DNA from: an uncultured Clostridia bacterium
GTDB lineage: Bacteria > Bacillota > Clostridia > Oscillospirales > Acutalibacteraceae
Assembly (NCBI GenBank): GCA_947589575.1
Contig: CANQBM010000009.1
Coordinates: forward strand, 1 to 64,000
DNA length: 64,000 nt
Direction of reading: 5' to 3'
A program made the position numbers and the translations under genes. Below, in pieces: positions 47,915-56,661 of this stretch. The stretch's first letter is position 1, and every line of letters begins with the position of its first letter. Below the pieces are notes generated by a model. It saw only the letters and a list, made by a program, of their open reading frames with translations. It was not told where the DNA came from and made no database searches.

Positions 47915-47985
47915 TAGGATTTCAGGAAAAATTTGAATATTTTTTTGTGAGTTTTTTATTTATAACTAATTAATAAATATGTAAA

Positions 47986-48014
47986 AAAGTCAAAGCAAAA
48001 ACTGCTTTGACTTT
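47986..48014. terminator. Terminator after the Fe-ADH gene
   Basis: AAAGTCAAAGCA and TGCTTTGACTTT pair perfectly around a 5-base loop, overlapping the stop codon; TTTTTAC follows on the minus strand. Confidence 0.75.
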
Positions 48015-49035
48015 AATTTATATTCATAAATGAGCGGTAAATATTTTCAATATCATCATAATCAAATTTCATAGGATGATTACTCATACGTTTTATATTA
48101 ACTCCGCTTATACATTCTTCAAGCTCATTTTCTGTGAGGTTCAAATCATCACAAAGATTCAAATTTTTCAATAAAATCTGAAAAGATTGAGGAGTAAAAC
48201 CTGAAATAATTTCAGTCTCCGCAAGAAGAATTTCAAGCTCGGCTGTTTTGCAGTTTTCAAGCATATACTGCCAAATGTACGCAAGACAGAGCGCCACTGC
48301 CTGACCGTGGGAATATCCCTTCAGTTTATGAAGTTTATAGCTCATTGCGTGCGGAGCGGCAGTCTGCGCAATATTAATTGCCCTCCCCGCAAGTTCACTG
48401 CATTTCATCATCGGCTCGTACGATGATTTATCATCATCAAGATATTTTGTAAAATATTTATTGAAAAGCTCAAGAGCCTCTGCCGAATATTTCCTACTCT
48501 CATCTGTTGCATCTGACGACCAGTAAGCCTCTATACTGTGTGAAAAGGCATCAAGACCCGTTACGACTCTTTGATAATGCGCAAGAGAAGCAAGAGTAGT
48601 ACAATCAAACACCGCAAAATCGGGAATTATGTCATAACTTCTTACGGATTCCTTATCGCCGTGATTATAAAGCACCGCAAAACGTGTAACCTCCGCCCCT
48701 GTTCCTGCGGTTGTAGGAACAGCAAGAATTTTTACATCGGACTTTGAAAAAAATTTTATTGCTTTTGCAACATCTATTGCGCTTCCGCCGCCTACAGTTA
48801 CTATAAAATCACACTTTTCTTTTTTAAAAACATCAACGCCTGCCATTACGGACGATACCTCGGGACAAGGCTCAAAATCCGTAAATGCGACACTTCCAAA
48901 AGAAAGCTCGTCAATAGCCTTTCTGTATCCGAACCTGTCATACTCACGGCTTGCCACAAACAGAATTTTTTTCGGCTTTTTAACGGTTAACATTGATTTA
49001 AACTGATTAACATATTTATCATTTTCATAAATCAT
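48013..49035 (-). CDS. Iron-containing alcohol dehydrogenase family protein
   Basis: The 340-residue protein has the nucleotide motif VGGGSAIDVAKAI near residue 88, PTTAGTGAEVTRFAV near 118, the metal ligands in GLDAFSHSIEAYWS (Asp and His) and in APHAMSYKLHKLKGYSHGQAVALCL (two His). It is shorter than typical group III alcohol dehydrogenases (about 380) and resembles the phosphonate or hydroxyacid branch. The substrate is not predictable. It starts 4 bases after ispE in lrp-aminotransferase-ispE-ADH. Confidence 0.85.
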   Translation of the reverse strand: MIYENDKYVNQFKSMLTVKKPKKILFVASREYDRFGYRKAIDELSFGSVAFTDFEPCPEVSSVMAGVDVFKKEKCDFIVTVGGGSAIDVAKAIKFFSKSDVKILAVPTTAGTGAEVTRFAVLYNHGDKESVRSYDIIPDFAVFDCTTLASLAHYQRVVTGLDAFSHSIEAYWSSDATDESRKYSAEALELFNKYFTKYLDDDKSSYEPMMKCSELAGRAINIAQTAAPHAMSYKLHKLKGYSHGQAVALCLAYIWQYMLENCKTAELEILLAETEIISGFTPQSFQILLKNLNLCDDLNLTENELEECISGVNIKRMSNHPMKFDYDDIENIYRSFMNIN

Positions 49036-49039
49036 AAAA

Positions 49040-49912
49040 TCACTTCACAATCCTACAGCCCTTTGATACAGGGACTGTAACCGCAATATCCTTAGCATAT
49101 GTATCGAGCATTTTGGCTGCTGTATGCGCTTTTGTCTTGTCGTTAAATATGCCGAAAACAGTCGGACCGCTGCCGCTCATACAAACGCCGAGCGCGCCGT
49201 TTTCACGCATTATGCTTTTTATATCAACCTTATTCGGCACATCAATAAACTGCTCAAAAACATTTTCCATTCTTGATGAAATATCCGCAATATCCCTGCC
49301 CTGCATTGCGCAAAGCATACCTAATTTGTCAGGGGTGTGTACCTTATTACACTCATCAAATTGCTTATAAGCATAAGCCGTGTTTACGCTTACATCGGGC
49401 TTGGCAATAAGTATAAAACAGCGTTTCAGCGGCTTGACCTTATTAAGCACATCACCTATTCCCTGAGCGAGAAGGGTGCCTCCCCTGATACAAAACGGCA
49501 CGTCCGCGCCGATTTTAACTCCTATATTACACAGTTCATCATCAGTAAGTTCTGCACCGGTAAGCTCGTTAAGAGCGACAAGTACGCCCGCGCCGTCAGC
49601 GCTTCCTCCCGCAAGACCTGCCGCATGGGGTATTCTTTTTATAATATCAATATTAATACCCTCGTTTTTAATTTTTGTTGATTTAAAAAATTCCGATGCC
49701 GCTTTATACGCAATATTTCTTTCATCTAAAGGTATATCTTCAATATTACAGGAAATTGTTATTTTTTTCGATTTTGTCCAAGTAACCGTAACAGTATCAT
49801 AAAGACCTATGCTCTGCATAATCATAAACAAATCGTGGTAGCCGTCAGCACGCTTTGCAACGATGTCAAGCATTAAATTAATTTTAGCGTATGCCTTAAC
49901 CTTAATCTCCAT
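49040..49912 (-). CDS. ispE: 4-diphosphocytidyl-2-C-methyl-D-erythritol kinase
   Basis: The 290-residue GHMP kinase starts KVKAYAKINLMLDI, has PHAAGLAGGSADGAGVLVAL near residue 92 (ATP-binding GLGGGSSN-type motif) and GVCMSGSGPTVFGIF near 250. It phosphorylates CDP-methylerythritol in the non-mevalonate isoprenoid pathway. The frame extends to 49924, but GGAG lies 6 bases before the ATG at 49912. It overlaps the end of the aminotransferase gene by 11 bases. Confidence 0.94.
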   Translation of the reverse strand: MEIKVKAYAKINLMLDIVAKRADGYHDLFMIMQSIGLYDTVTVTWTKSKKITISCNIEDIPLDERNIAYKAASEFFKSTKIKNEGINIDIIKRIPHAAGLAGGSADGAGVLVALNELTGAELTDDELCNIGVKIGADVPFCIRGGTLLAQGIGDVLNKVKPLKRCFILIAKPDVSVNTAYAYKQFDECNKVHTPDKLGMLCAMQGRDIADISSRMENVFEQFIDVPNKVDIKSIMRENGALGVCMSGSGPTVFGIFNDKTKAHTAAKMLDTYAKDIAVTVPVSKGCRIVK

Positions 49913-51089
49913 TAAAAACTCCAAGTTCTTTTAAAAATTCACTAATACGCTTAACAGCTTCTCTGATATTGTCTATCGAGTAGCAATATGAAACGCGAAT
50001 AAAACCCTCACCGCTGTCGCCAAAAGCATTTCCCGGAACAACGGCAACACGCTTGCTCATTATAAGTCTTTCACAAAATTCTTCAGAAGAAAGACCTGTT
50101 GATTTGATACAAGGGAAAATATAGAATGCACCTTCAGGCTCAAAACAGTCAAGACCTATTTCACGAAAAGCATTAACCGCATATCTTCTTCTCATATCAT
50201 AATCAAGAATCATTTTCCGTATATCTTCATCTCCGTTGCGAAGCGCCTCAATAGCTGCCTGCTGGGAAGTAGTCGGAGCCGACATAATAGCATATTGATG
50301 CAGTTTTGTCATCTGTTTAATAACAGGCTCGGGTCCCAATGCGTAACCCAATCTCCACCCTGTCATCGAATATGTTTTGGAAAATCCGTTGATAACAACA
50401 GTTCTCTCCTTCATTCCCGTAACAGCCGCAATAGAAAAATGCTTTTGATCTCCGTAAGTCAGCTCACTGTATATTTCATCGGAAAGAACAAATAGATTAT
50501 GTGACTTAATCACCTTTGAAATAGCAACAAGGTCATCCTTACGCATAACGGCGCCTGTGGGATTATTAGGATACGGTAGAATAAGTAATTTTGTTTTGTC
50601 AGTAACGGCGTCCTCAAGCTCCTTAGCGGTAAGCCTGAAATTGTTTTCGTTTTTCGTTTCAAGAGGTACGGCAACGCCGCCGCACATCTCAACTATCGGC
50701 TTATAGCAGACAAATGACGGCTCAATAACAAGCACCTCGTCGCCCGGACACACAAGCGAGCGTATGCACATATCTATGCCCTCAGAGCCTCCGACGGTTA
50801 CAGTTATTTCATTTTTGGGATCATATTTAACATTATATTTTCTGTTATAAAATCTTGAGATTTCTTCTCTTAAAGTTATAAGTCCTGCGTTTGCGGTATA
50901 TCTTGTAGCTCCGCGCTCAAGATTTTCAATACCCTTTTGGCGTATATGCCATGGAGTCAGGAAATCAGGCTCGCCTACGCCGAGTGAGATAACATTGTCC
51001 ATTTCCTCGGCAATAGAGAAAAATTTTCTAATTCCGCTCGGCTTAATATTTAAAATTCTTTCATTCAAAAATTCTTCGTAGTTAATCAA
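49902..51089 (-). CDS. Class I/II pyridoxal-phosphate aminotransferase
   Basis: The 395-residue enzyme has ISLGVGEPDFLTPWHI near residue 34, GATRYTANAGLITLREEI, PYPNNPTGAVM near 172, SDEIYSELTYG near 203, the Schiff-base lysine in NGFSKTYSMTGWRLGYALG (near 235) and FIRVSYCYSIDNI with the carboxylate-binding Arg. Such enzymes use aspartate, alanine or aromatic amino acids. The upstream overlapping lrp-type gene recalls the B. subtilis alaR-alaT pair, so alanine is a reasonable guess. It overlaps lrp by four bases. Confidence 0.9.
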   Translation of the reverse strand: MINYEEFLNERILNIKPSGIRKFFSIAEEMDNVISLGVGEPDFLTPWHIRQKGIENLERGATRYTANAGLITLREEISRFYNRKYNVKYDPKNEITVTVGGSEGIDMCIRSLVCPGDEVLVIEPSFVCYKPIVEMCGGVAVPLETKNENNFRLTAKELEDAVTDKTKLLILPYPNNPTGAVMRKDDLVAISKVIKSHNLFVLSDEIYSELTYGDQKHFSIAAVTGMKERTVVINGFSKTYSMTGWRLGYALGPEPVIKQMTKLHQYAIMSAPTTSQQAAIEALRNGDEDIRKMILDYDMRRRYAVNAFREIGLDCFEPEGAFYIFPCIKSTGLSSEEFCERLIMSKRVAVVPGNAFGDSGEGFIRVSYCYSIDNIREAVKRISEFLKELGVFNGD

Positions 51090-51565
51090 AAGGAAATGTT
51101 CCCCCTATCGTCGGCAGGACGCTCGGAAAACAAAACTCCCTGTTCCTTATATTTCTTTAAAATAAAATGAGTGGCAGTTGACATAACGCTGTCCATAGGC
51201 GCCAAACGGTTTGCAACAAACATTGCAACCTCCTGAAATGACTTATCGGTTACCATACAGCAAAGGTCAAATCCTCCGCTCATAAGATAAATGCTCTCTA
51301 CCTCGTCAAGCTGGGCAATACGATTCGCTACTTCATCAAAACCGTTTTCAAACTTTGGATGAATTTTAATTTCTATCAACGCAGTAACCGTTTGCGCATC
51401 AGCTTTTTCCTTATCAATCAAAGCACGATAGCCCTTTATAACCCCTGTTTCTTCATATAAGCGTATTTTTTCCTCAACTTCCTCTTCTGAAATACCAATC
51501 ATTACGGCAATTTCTTTGTTAGTCAGTCTCGGATTTTTTTCGAGCAATAATAAAAGCTTATCCAT
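51086..51565 (-). CDS. Lrp/AsnC-family transcriptional regulator
   Basis: The 159-residue protein has an N-terminal winged HTH (LLEKNPRLTNKEIAVMIGISEEEVEEKIRLYEETGVIKGYRALID written as its known core, about 5-50) and a C-terminal RAM effector domain (TVTALIEIKIHP; EVESIYLMSGGFDLCCMV). It probably senses an amino acid and controls the overlapping aminotransferase gene (ATGA). The ribosome site before the ATG is weak. Confidence 0.9.
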   Translation of the reverse strand: MDKLLLLLEKNPRLTNKEIAVMIGISEEEVEEKIRLYEETGVIKGYRALIDKEKADAQTVTALIEIKIHPKFENGFDEVANRIAQLDEVESIYLMSGGFDLCCMVTDKSFQEVAMFVANRLAPMDSVMSTATHFILKKYKEQGVLFSERPADDRGNISF

Positions 51566-51733
51566 AAATTAATTCCTATAACCTTTCCGGCTGCTGAAAA
51601 TTTATTGAATATTTCCATACGCCTTATTGCAGCCTGTAAAGCGTATAACGGTAATCACCGACCGCCACAAAAATATGCCATAGGCAAATTTTTAGGAAAT
51701 ATAATTCTATCCGTGTGATTTTCACACTAACAT

Positions 51734-52546
51734 TTACTCAATAGGTATCAGCACAGGCTGACGGCTTTTAAATATTGTAATATTTCGAAATCCTGCTTCA
51801 TAAGCAGTTTCAATTCCCCTTTCAATTCCCTGTGCAATTCTGTCAGCGTAATGCGCGTCGGAGCCTATCGTAATATATTCTCCTCCTGCCTGCCTGAAAC
51901 GTTTGACAAGACTTAAGTTCGGAAGTGTGTCGGAGAGTTCCATAAAAAGCCCCGATGTATTAATTTCAAGCGCCTTTTTATTTTTTACAAGATTTTCAAA
52001 AATCCCGTCAATGATTTCACTAAATCTTGACATATCAACATTTATCTTTTCCCTTGCGACAATATATCTTAAAGGATATGTGAGATGAGCAAGCGAATCA
52101 AATGATAAATCCCATTCAGACAGCTCCAAAAGCCCCTGAAAATACTGATTTAACAGTTTATACACATCAAGTTTGCCATAATCGAGGAAATAGAAATCGT
52201 CCATATTTTCAAGATTATGAAGAGAGCCTAAAATGAAATCATAGTTGTAACGGCTTAAAATTTTCTCAGTTTCATCCTTTCGGTATATTCCCTGACCTAT
52301 TTCAAGCCCTTTTAATATACAAAGCCTGCCCTTAAATTTTTCCTGTAAAACAGACAGTTCTTTTGTCTGTTCAAAACAGAGCGCGTCTGCATTAAAATCT
52401 GCTCCGTCAATATCACAATGGTCTGTGATAGCAAGCACCTTTACGCCCTTTTCCACAGCACTTTGACACATTTTTTCACATGAATCATTCCCGTCAAAGC
52501 TAAAAACGCTGTGAGTGTGCAAATCGACAATATCGCTAAAATCCAC
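51734..52546 (-). CDS. PHP-domain phosphatase (histidinol-phosphatase type)
   Basis: The 270-residue PHP protein has metal-ligand motifs DLHTHSVFSFDGND near residue 10, LAITDHCDIDG near 38, LKGLEIGQG near 80, FILGSLHNLEN near 105 and TIGSDAHYADRIAQGIERG near 235. This is the layout of HisK/HisJ-type histidinol phosphatases, with no his genes adjacent, so another phosphomonoester is possible. It stands alone, with 168 bases to lrp downstream. That gap contains only a small GTGTGA/TCACAC hairpin (51713-51727). Confidence 0.82.
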   Translation of the reverse strand: MDFSDIVDLHTHSVFSFDGNDSCEKMCQSAVEKGVKVLAITDHCDIDGADFNADALCFEQTKELSVLQEKFKGRLCILKGLEIGQGIYRKDETEKILSRYNYDFILGSLHNLENMDDFYFLDYGKLDVYKLLNQYFQGLLELSEWDLSFDSLAHLTYPLRYIVAREKINVDMSRFSEIIDGIFENLVKNKKALEINTSGLFMELSDTLPNLSLVKRFRQAGGEYITIGSDAHYADRIAQGIERGIETAYEAGFRNITIFKSRQPVLIPIE

Positions 52547-52635
52547 AAAAATTCCTTTCCTGTATTTTTATTCAAAAACATTTAAACATATTTTAGCACA
52601 TAACAAAAAAAAATTAAATATATTTCTGTACTTTA

Positions 52636-52664
52636 TTGAAAAAAGTTTTTTACTCTGTTATAAT
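52636..52664 (+). promoter_or_regulatory. Predicted promoter of the ACT-UPF0210 pair
   Basis: TTGAAA (52636-52641) and TATAAT (52659-52664) are exactly 17 bases apart, 28 bases before the ACT gene ATG. Confidence 0.75.
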
Positions 52665-52692
52665 TTTCACATCTATTGATGGAGGTAAGATT

Positions 52693-52962
52693 ATGAGAGC
52701 GGTTATAACGGTTGTAGGAAAAGACACGGTTGGAATACTTGCGAAAGTCTCTGAAATCTGTGCAAAAAGCAACGTAAATATTACGGAAGTATCACAGACA
52801 GTTATGGAGGATATGTTCTGTATGATTATGATGGCTGACATTTCGTCAAGCAGTGTTGAATTCACTAAATTTTCTGACGAGCTTACGAAATACGGTGAGG
52901 ATAATAATTTATCAATACACGCAATGCACGAAGAAATTTTTAATTCAATGCACAGAATTTAG
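52693..52962 (+). CDS. ACT-domain protein, UPF0237 family
   Basis: The 89-residue single ACT domain (MRAVITVVGKDTVGILAKVSE; NITEVSQTVMEDMFCMIMMAD) matches UPF0237. ACT domains bind amino acids or similar ligands. GGAGG lies 8 bases before the ATG at 52693; upstream in-frame codons cover the promoter and are not used. It pairs with the UPF0210 gene 12 bases downstream, an arrangement conserved in many Firmicutes, so it probably regulates that partner. Confidence 0.9.
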   Translation: MRAVITVVGKDTVGILAKVSEICAKSNVNITEVSQTVMEDMFCMIMMADISSSSVEFTKFSDELTKYGEDNNLSIHAMHEEIFNSMHRI

Positions 52963-52974
52963 GAGGACGGTTTC

Positions 52975-54330
52975 TTGATTAATACAAACGATATTCTTGA
53001 AACAATAAGAATGATACAGGATGAATGTCTTGACATACGCACAACAACAATGGGTATTTCTCTTTTGGACTGCGCCGACTCAAGTATTGACAAATCCTGC
53101 AAAAAGATATATGACAAAATTTGTACAAAGGCGGAAAAGCTTGTTGAAACCGGAGAACAGATTGAAAAAGAATACGGTATACCTATTATTAACAAGCGTG
53201 TAAGCGTCACTCCGATTGCAATACTTGCCGGAATAAGCGGCGGTGACCCTGTTAAATACGCGCTTGCGCTTGAAAAGGCGGCAGGAACAATAGGTGTTAA
53301 CTTTATCGGCGGCTACAGCGCGCTTGTGCAAAAAGGATTTGCCGCCGGCGATGTTGAGCTTATTAATTCAATTCCGCAGGCGCTTGCGCAGACAGAGCAT
53401 ATATGCTCGTCCGTTAATATCGGCTCAACCAAAGCGGGTATAAATCTTGACGCTGTCAAAATAATGGGTCAAAAGGTTAAAGAAGCAGCCGAACTCACAA
53501 AGGAAAATGATTGTATAGCGGCAGGAAAGCTTGTAGTATTCTGCAACGCGCCGGAGGACAATCCTTTTATGGCAGGCGCATTTCACGGCATATCCGAGCC
53601 TGACTGTGTAATCAATGTAGGTGTGTCGGGTCCCGGAGTTGTAAGAAGTGCCGTTTCAAAGCATCCTGAATATTCTATTAACGAAATTGCTGAACTTATA
53701 AAAAAGACCGCTTTTAAGGTAACAAGAATGGGTCAGCTTGTCGGTGTTGAGGCATCCAAAAGACTCAAAGTTCCTTTTGGAATTGTTGACCTTTCACTTG
53801 CTCCTACGCCGGCGGTCGGTGATTCGGTTGCTCATATTCTCGAGGAAATCGGTCTTGAGCAGTGCGGCGCCGCCGGAACAACCGCGTGCCTTGCAATGCT
53901 CAATGACGCTGTTAAAAAAGGCGGCGTTATGGCGTCCTCAAGCGTCGGCGGTCTTTCGGGAGCGTTTATACCTGTTTCCGAGGACGCAGGTATGATTGAC
54001 GCTGCAAAATCAGGCTCGCTTACAATAGAAAAACTTGAAGCAATGACGGCAGTCTGCTCCGTCGGTCTTGATATGATTGCCATACCGGGCGACACAACAC
54101 CGGAGGTTATAAGCGGTATAATCGCAGACGAAGCTGCAATTGGTATGGTAAACGGCAAAACTACCGCTGTCAGAATTATTCCGGCAATCGGTAAAAATAT
54201 CGGAGATGAGCTTGAATTCGGCGGACTTTTAGGAAACGGACCTGTTATGAGAGTAAATACCTGCTCCCCTGCACAGTTTATCAACAGGGGCGGTAAAATT
54301 CCCGCACCCCTCCACAGCCTTAAAAACTAA
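52975..54330 (+). CDS. UPF0210/PFL-family protein (DUF711)
   Basis: The 451-residue protein matches the UPF0210 family: [27 protein letters not shown] at the N-terminus, [53 protein letters not shown] near residue 215 and [18 protein letters not shown]. Structures show a fold related to glycyl-radical (PFL-like) barrels, but the function is unknown. The start is TTG with AGGAGGACGG upstream. There is no glycyl-radical RVSGY-type motif at the C-terminus. It ends at a strong terminator. Confidence 0.92.
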   Translation: MINTNDILETIRMIQDECLDIRTTTMGISLLDCADSSIDKSCKKIYDKICTKAEKLVETGEQIEKEYGIPIINKRVSVTPIAILAGISGGDPVKYALALEKAAGTIGVNFIGGYSALVQKGFAAGDVELINSIPQALAQTEHICSSVNIGSTKAGINLDAVKIMGQKVKEAAELTKENDCIAAGKLVVFCNAPEDNPFMAGAFHGISEPDCVINVGVSGPGVVRSAVSKHPEYSINEIAELIKKTAFKVTRMGQLVGVEASKRLKVPFGIVDLSLAPTPAVGDSVAHILEEIGLEQCGAAGTTACLAMLNDAVKKGGVMASSSVGGLSGAFIPVSEDAGMIDAAKSGSLTIEKLEAMTAVCSVGLDMIAIPGDTTPEVISGIIADEAAIGMVNGKTTAVRIIPAIGKNIGDELEFGGLLGNGPVMRVNTCSPAQFINRGGKIPAPLHSLKN

Positions 54331-54340
54331 TATATATATA

Positions 54341-54372
54341 ACCGCACGGCACATATACCGTGCGGTTTTTTT
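54341..54372 (+). terminator. Terminator after UPF0210
   Basis: ACCGCACGG and CCGTGCGGT form a 9-bp stem with an 8-base loop and a run of T on the plus strand. Confidence 0.9.
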
Positions 54373-54390
54373 ATTAAGAGATATAAAAAG

Positions 54391-54417
54391 AGAACCTTTG
54401 CAGTTTGCAAAGGTTCT
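54391..54417 (-). terminator. Terminator after the lysine-rich membrane protein gene
   Basis: AGAACCTTTGCA and TGCAAAGGTTCT pair perfectly (12 bp) around a 3-base loop, with CTTTTTAT following on the minus strand. Confidence 0.85.
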
Positions 54418-54431
54418 TTAATCGTTATTTA

Positions 54432-55313
54432 TTATTCACCGAAAATATAATTAGTGTTATTAAATGTTATCGGTGTAAATTCTCCGCCGTGGTAATAGTA
54501 AGCGGCTGATAGCTTAACAGATACGGCGAATGTCTTACCGGCGCAGGTGAACATATAACAATCAGCGCCATTAACGCTTTCAATTCTGTTATTATACGAA
54601 ATTGCACTGCTTGAAGGATCACTGCTGTAGCCGAGGTCAGCCCAGTTATCACTGAGAACCTGCTTTAAGTAAAGCTTTGCGTCGGCAATACTGTAATCGG
54701 GAGTAGTTGTAATTTCGTGCGGATTTGAGTATGTTTCATACTCTGCAGGCGCTTTCTCACTGCTTGCCGTCGTAGTTTCGTCAACTTTATTATTAGGAGA
54801 ATACTGATAAGTAATAAACATAATCATAAAGTAAATAAGGAACCAAATAAGAAGTATAAGAATAATCATTAAAATGATTTTTCCTGCTTTGTTATTGTTG
54901 ATAACCGCTGTATTGACAAATTCCTCTTCTGTGGGAACAGCAATAGGAACAAACGGCTTACCCTTCTTTGCGCACTTCTTTTCAGCTTTGGCGTTCTTCT
55001 TTTCAATCTTCTTTATGTATTTTGTATAGGCGACGTGCGCAGCTTTTTCAGCCTTAATTTCACTCTTAGTCTGATAAGCGTCCATCGCAGGAATTGCGAT
55101 AGGAGTAAAATCTTTGCCGTCTTTGGCAGCCTTGGCCTGCAGCTTTTGATTTTTCTTTTCAGTATCCTTTACAAATTTTTGATAATTTTTTGCATGCTGT
55201 TTATCTGCTTTAGCCTTTGCTTTGGCAGCAGCGGCCTCCGCCTTCGTATTTTTCTTTTCTAACTTAGCTTCCTTTTTGGCAAGCTTTTTTTCATTCTTTT
55301 CTTCTTTACTCAA
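54432..55313 (-). CDS. Lysine-rich single-span membrane protein with a tandem repeat
   Basis: The 293-residue protein has a very basic cytoplasmic region (about 1-140) rich in Lys, Ala and Glu, one membrane helix (about 143-168, KIILMIILILLIWFLIYFMI), a Thr/Ser-rich linker and an extracytoplasmic C-domain of about 100 residues (YSIADAKLYLKQVL; ESVNGADCYMFTCAGKTFAVSV). Within the cytoplasmic part two similar units occur: EKKNQKLQAKAAKDGKDF-TPIAIP and EKKNAKAEKKCAKKGKPF-VPIAVP, about 53 residues apart. No family is recognised. It is monocistronic. Confidence 0.68.
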   Translation of the reverse strand: MSKEEKNEKKLAKKEAKLEKKNTKAEAAAAKAKAKADKQHAKNYQKFVKDTEKKNQKLQAKAAKDGKDFTPIAIPAMDAYQTKSEIKAEKAAHVAYTKYIKKIEKKNAKAEKKCAKKGKPFVPIAVPTEEEFVNTAVINNNKAGKIILMIILILLIWFLIYFMIMFITYQYSPNNKVDETTTASSEKAPAEYETYSNPHEITTTPDYSIADAKLYLKQVLSDNWADLGYSSDPSSSAISYNNRIESVNGADCYMFTCAGKTFAVSVKLSAAYYYHGGEFTPITFNNTNYIFGE

Positions 55314-55447
55314 GGCATTAACCCCCTTTTAAGTCTGTATTTAGTATAACATTATAAATATAAAATTTCAATAAAAATTTTTTTATAAATAGCCGTATTT
55401 TGTGAACATTTTGTAAACATTGCAACAATATACTGTGTATTTATAAA

Positions 55448-55476
55448 ATTTTGTTAAAAGAATTTATTAACAAAAT
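55448..55476 (-). terminator. A+T-rich hairpin after larC
   Basis: ATTTTGTTAA and TTAACAAAAT form a 10-bp stem with a 9-base loop, followed on the minus strand by TTTATAAATA. The rest of 55314-55482 holds nothing recognisable. Confidence 0.5.
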
Positions 55477-55482
55477 GTTATT

Positions 55483-56652
55483 TCATCCATTTTTTATAAT
55501 GTTCTTTATTTGATTAATCGACATATTTTTTTCAACTGCAAGTCGTTTTAAATCATCATACTCGTACTTGCTTTTAACAACACCGTAACCTGTTGAAACT
55601 TTTTTGCGTAGCGCGCCGGACTTAGTATTGACAATTTCTGTTTTTCGGTCAAGAACATAACGCTTACAAATATGCTCTCTGATACCTATTGTAGAGGTGT
55701 GTTTAAATATCAGCTTAACTATATCGCTTTTTATCTCTTTTTTACACAAAACAGTATAAATCATCCCGAGCCGTGACTTTTTCATATATGCAGGCTGGGT
55801 GTAAACGTCAACCGCCCCCGCATTAAAAAGCGTTTCTGTCGCAAATGAAAGTTCCTCCGGCGTCATATCGTCGATATTACAAACAAGCTCAATAATCTCG
55901 TCAACAGGACTTTCTTCACTTTCACCCAAAAACACTCTTACACAGTTTGCCCGCTCAAATTCTCTACTGCCTATACCGTAACCAAGTTTTTCTACTGCCA
56001 TACACGGCATATCTGAAAATTCACAACCAAACGCCTTAATAATCGCCGCGCCGGTTGGAGTACAGAGTTCCCCGTCAACATTACTCTTATAATAAGGTAC
56101 ACCTGTTAATATTTCAGCAGTTGCGGGCGCGGGAACAGGCAGTATGCCGTGAGCGCAATTAACCGTACCGCTGCCGACATTAATCGGAGATACAATGATT
56201 TTTTCAACTGCCAGCTTATCTATAAATAATGAGCAAACAACAATATCTGCAACTGCGTCAAGCATACCAAGTTCGTGAAAGTGAACAACCGCTGCGTCGG
56301 TATTATGTACTTTTCCCTCCGCATCAGCAATTATATTATAAACAGATTTTGCCTTATCTTTTATACTGTCTGATACTTTAAGACTGTTAATAACGCTATT
56401 AACATCCAACAGATTTCTGTGATGATGAGGGTGAAAGGTTTTTCCCTCCTCCTCTCCATCAATAACAACTTCAGCTTTTGTACCGCTTATTCCGCAGGTC
56501 ACAGCATCCTCAAAAGCGATATTTGTAATCGGAAGCCCGATTGAGTTAATTTCATCAATAACATTATTCTTATCATCAATAAGCTCCCAAAGAGCAGCCA
56601 TAAGCATATCCCCGGCAATACCCATATTACATTCTATAAATAAAGTTCTCAT
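55483..56652 (-). CDS. larC: Nickel-pincer cofactor biosynthesis protein LarC
   Basis: The 389-residue protein begins LFIECNMGIAGDMLMAAL, has a His-rich loop FHPHHHRNLLDV (about 72-83), VHFHELGMLDAVADIV, PVPAPATAEIL and a C-terminal domain with CNIDDMTPEELSFATETL. LarC is the CTP-dependent nickel insertase of the pincer nucleotide used by lactate racemase. It is a single ORF here, unlike the frameshifted larC of Lactobacillus. It lies 9 bases after larB; larE and larA are not in the window. Confidence 0.92.
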   Translation of the reverse strand: MRTLFIECNMGIAGDMLMAALWELIDDKNNVIDEINSIGLPITNIAFEDAVTCGISGTKAEVVIDGEEEGKTFHPHHHRNLLDVNSVINSLKVSDSIKDKAKSVYNIIADAEGKVHNTDAAVVHFHELGMLDAVADIVVCSLFIDKLAVEKIIVSPINVGSGTVNCAHGILPVPAPATAEILTGVPYYKSNVDGELCTPTGAAIIKAFGCEFSDMPCMAVEKLGYGIGSREFERANCVRVFLGESEESPVDEIIELVCNIDDMTPEELSFATETLFNAGAVDVYTQPAYMKKSRLGMIYTVLCKKEIKSDIVKLIFKHTSTIGIREHICKRYVLDRKTEIVNTKSGALRKKVSTGYGVVKSKYEYDDLKRLAVEKNMSINQIKNIIKNG

Positions 56653-56661
56653 ATACCCACC

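Noticed and set aside
55483-56652. Programmed frameshift in larC
   Set aside because: The reading frame is continuous through both halves, unlike the Lactobacillus gene.
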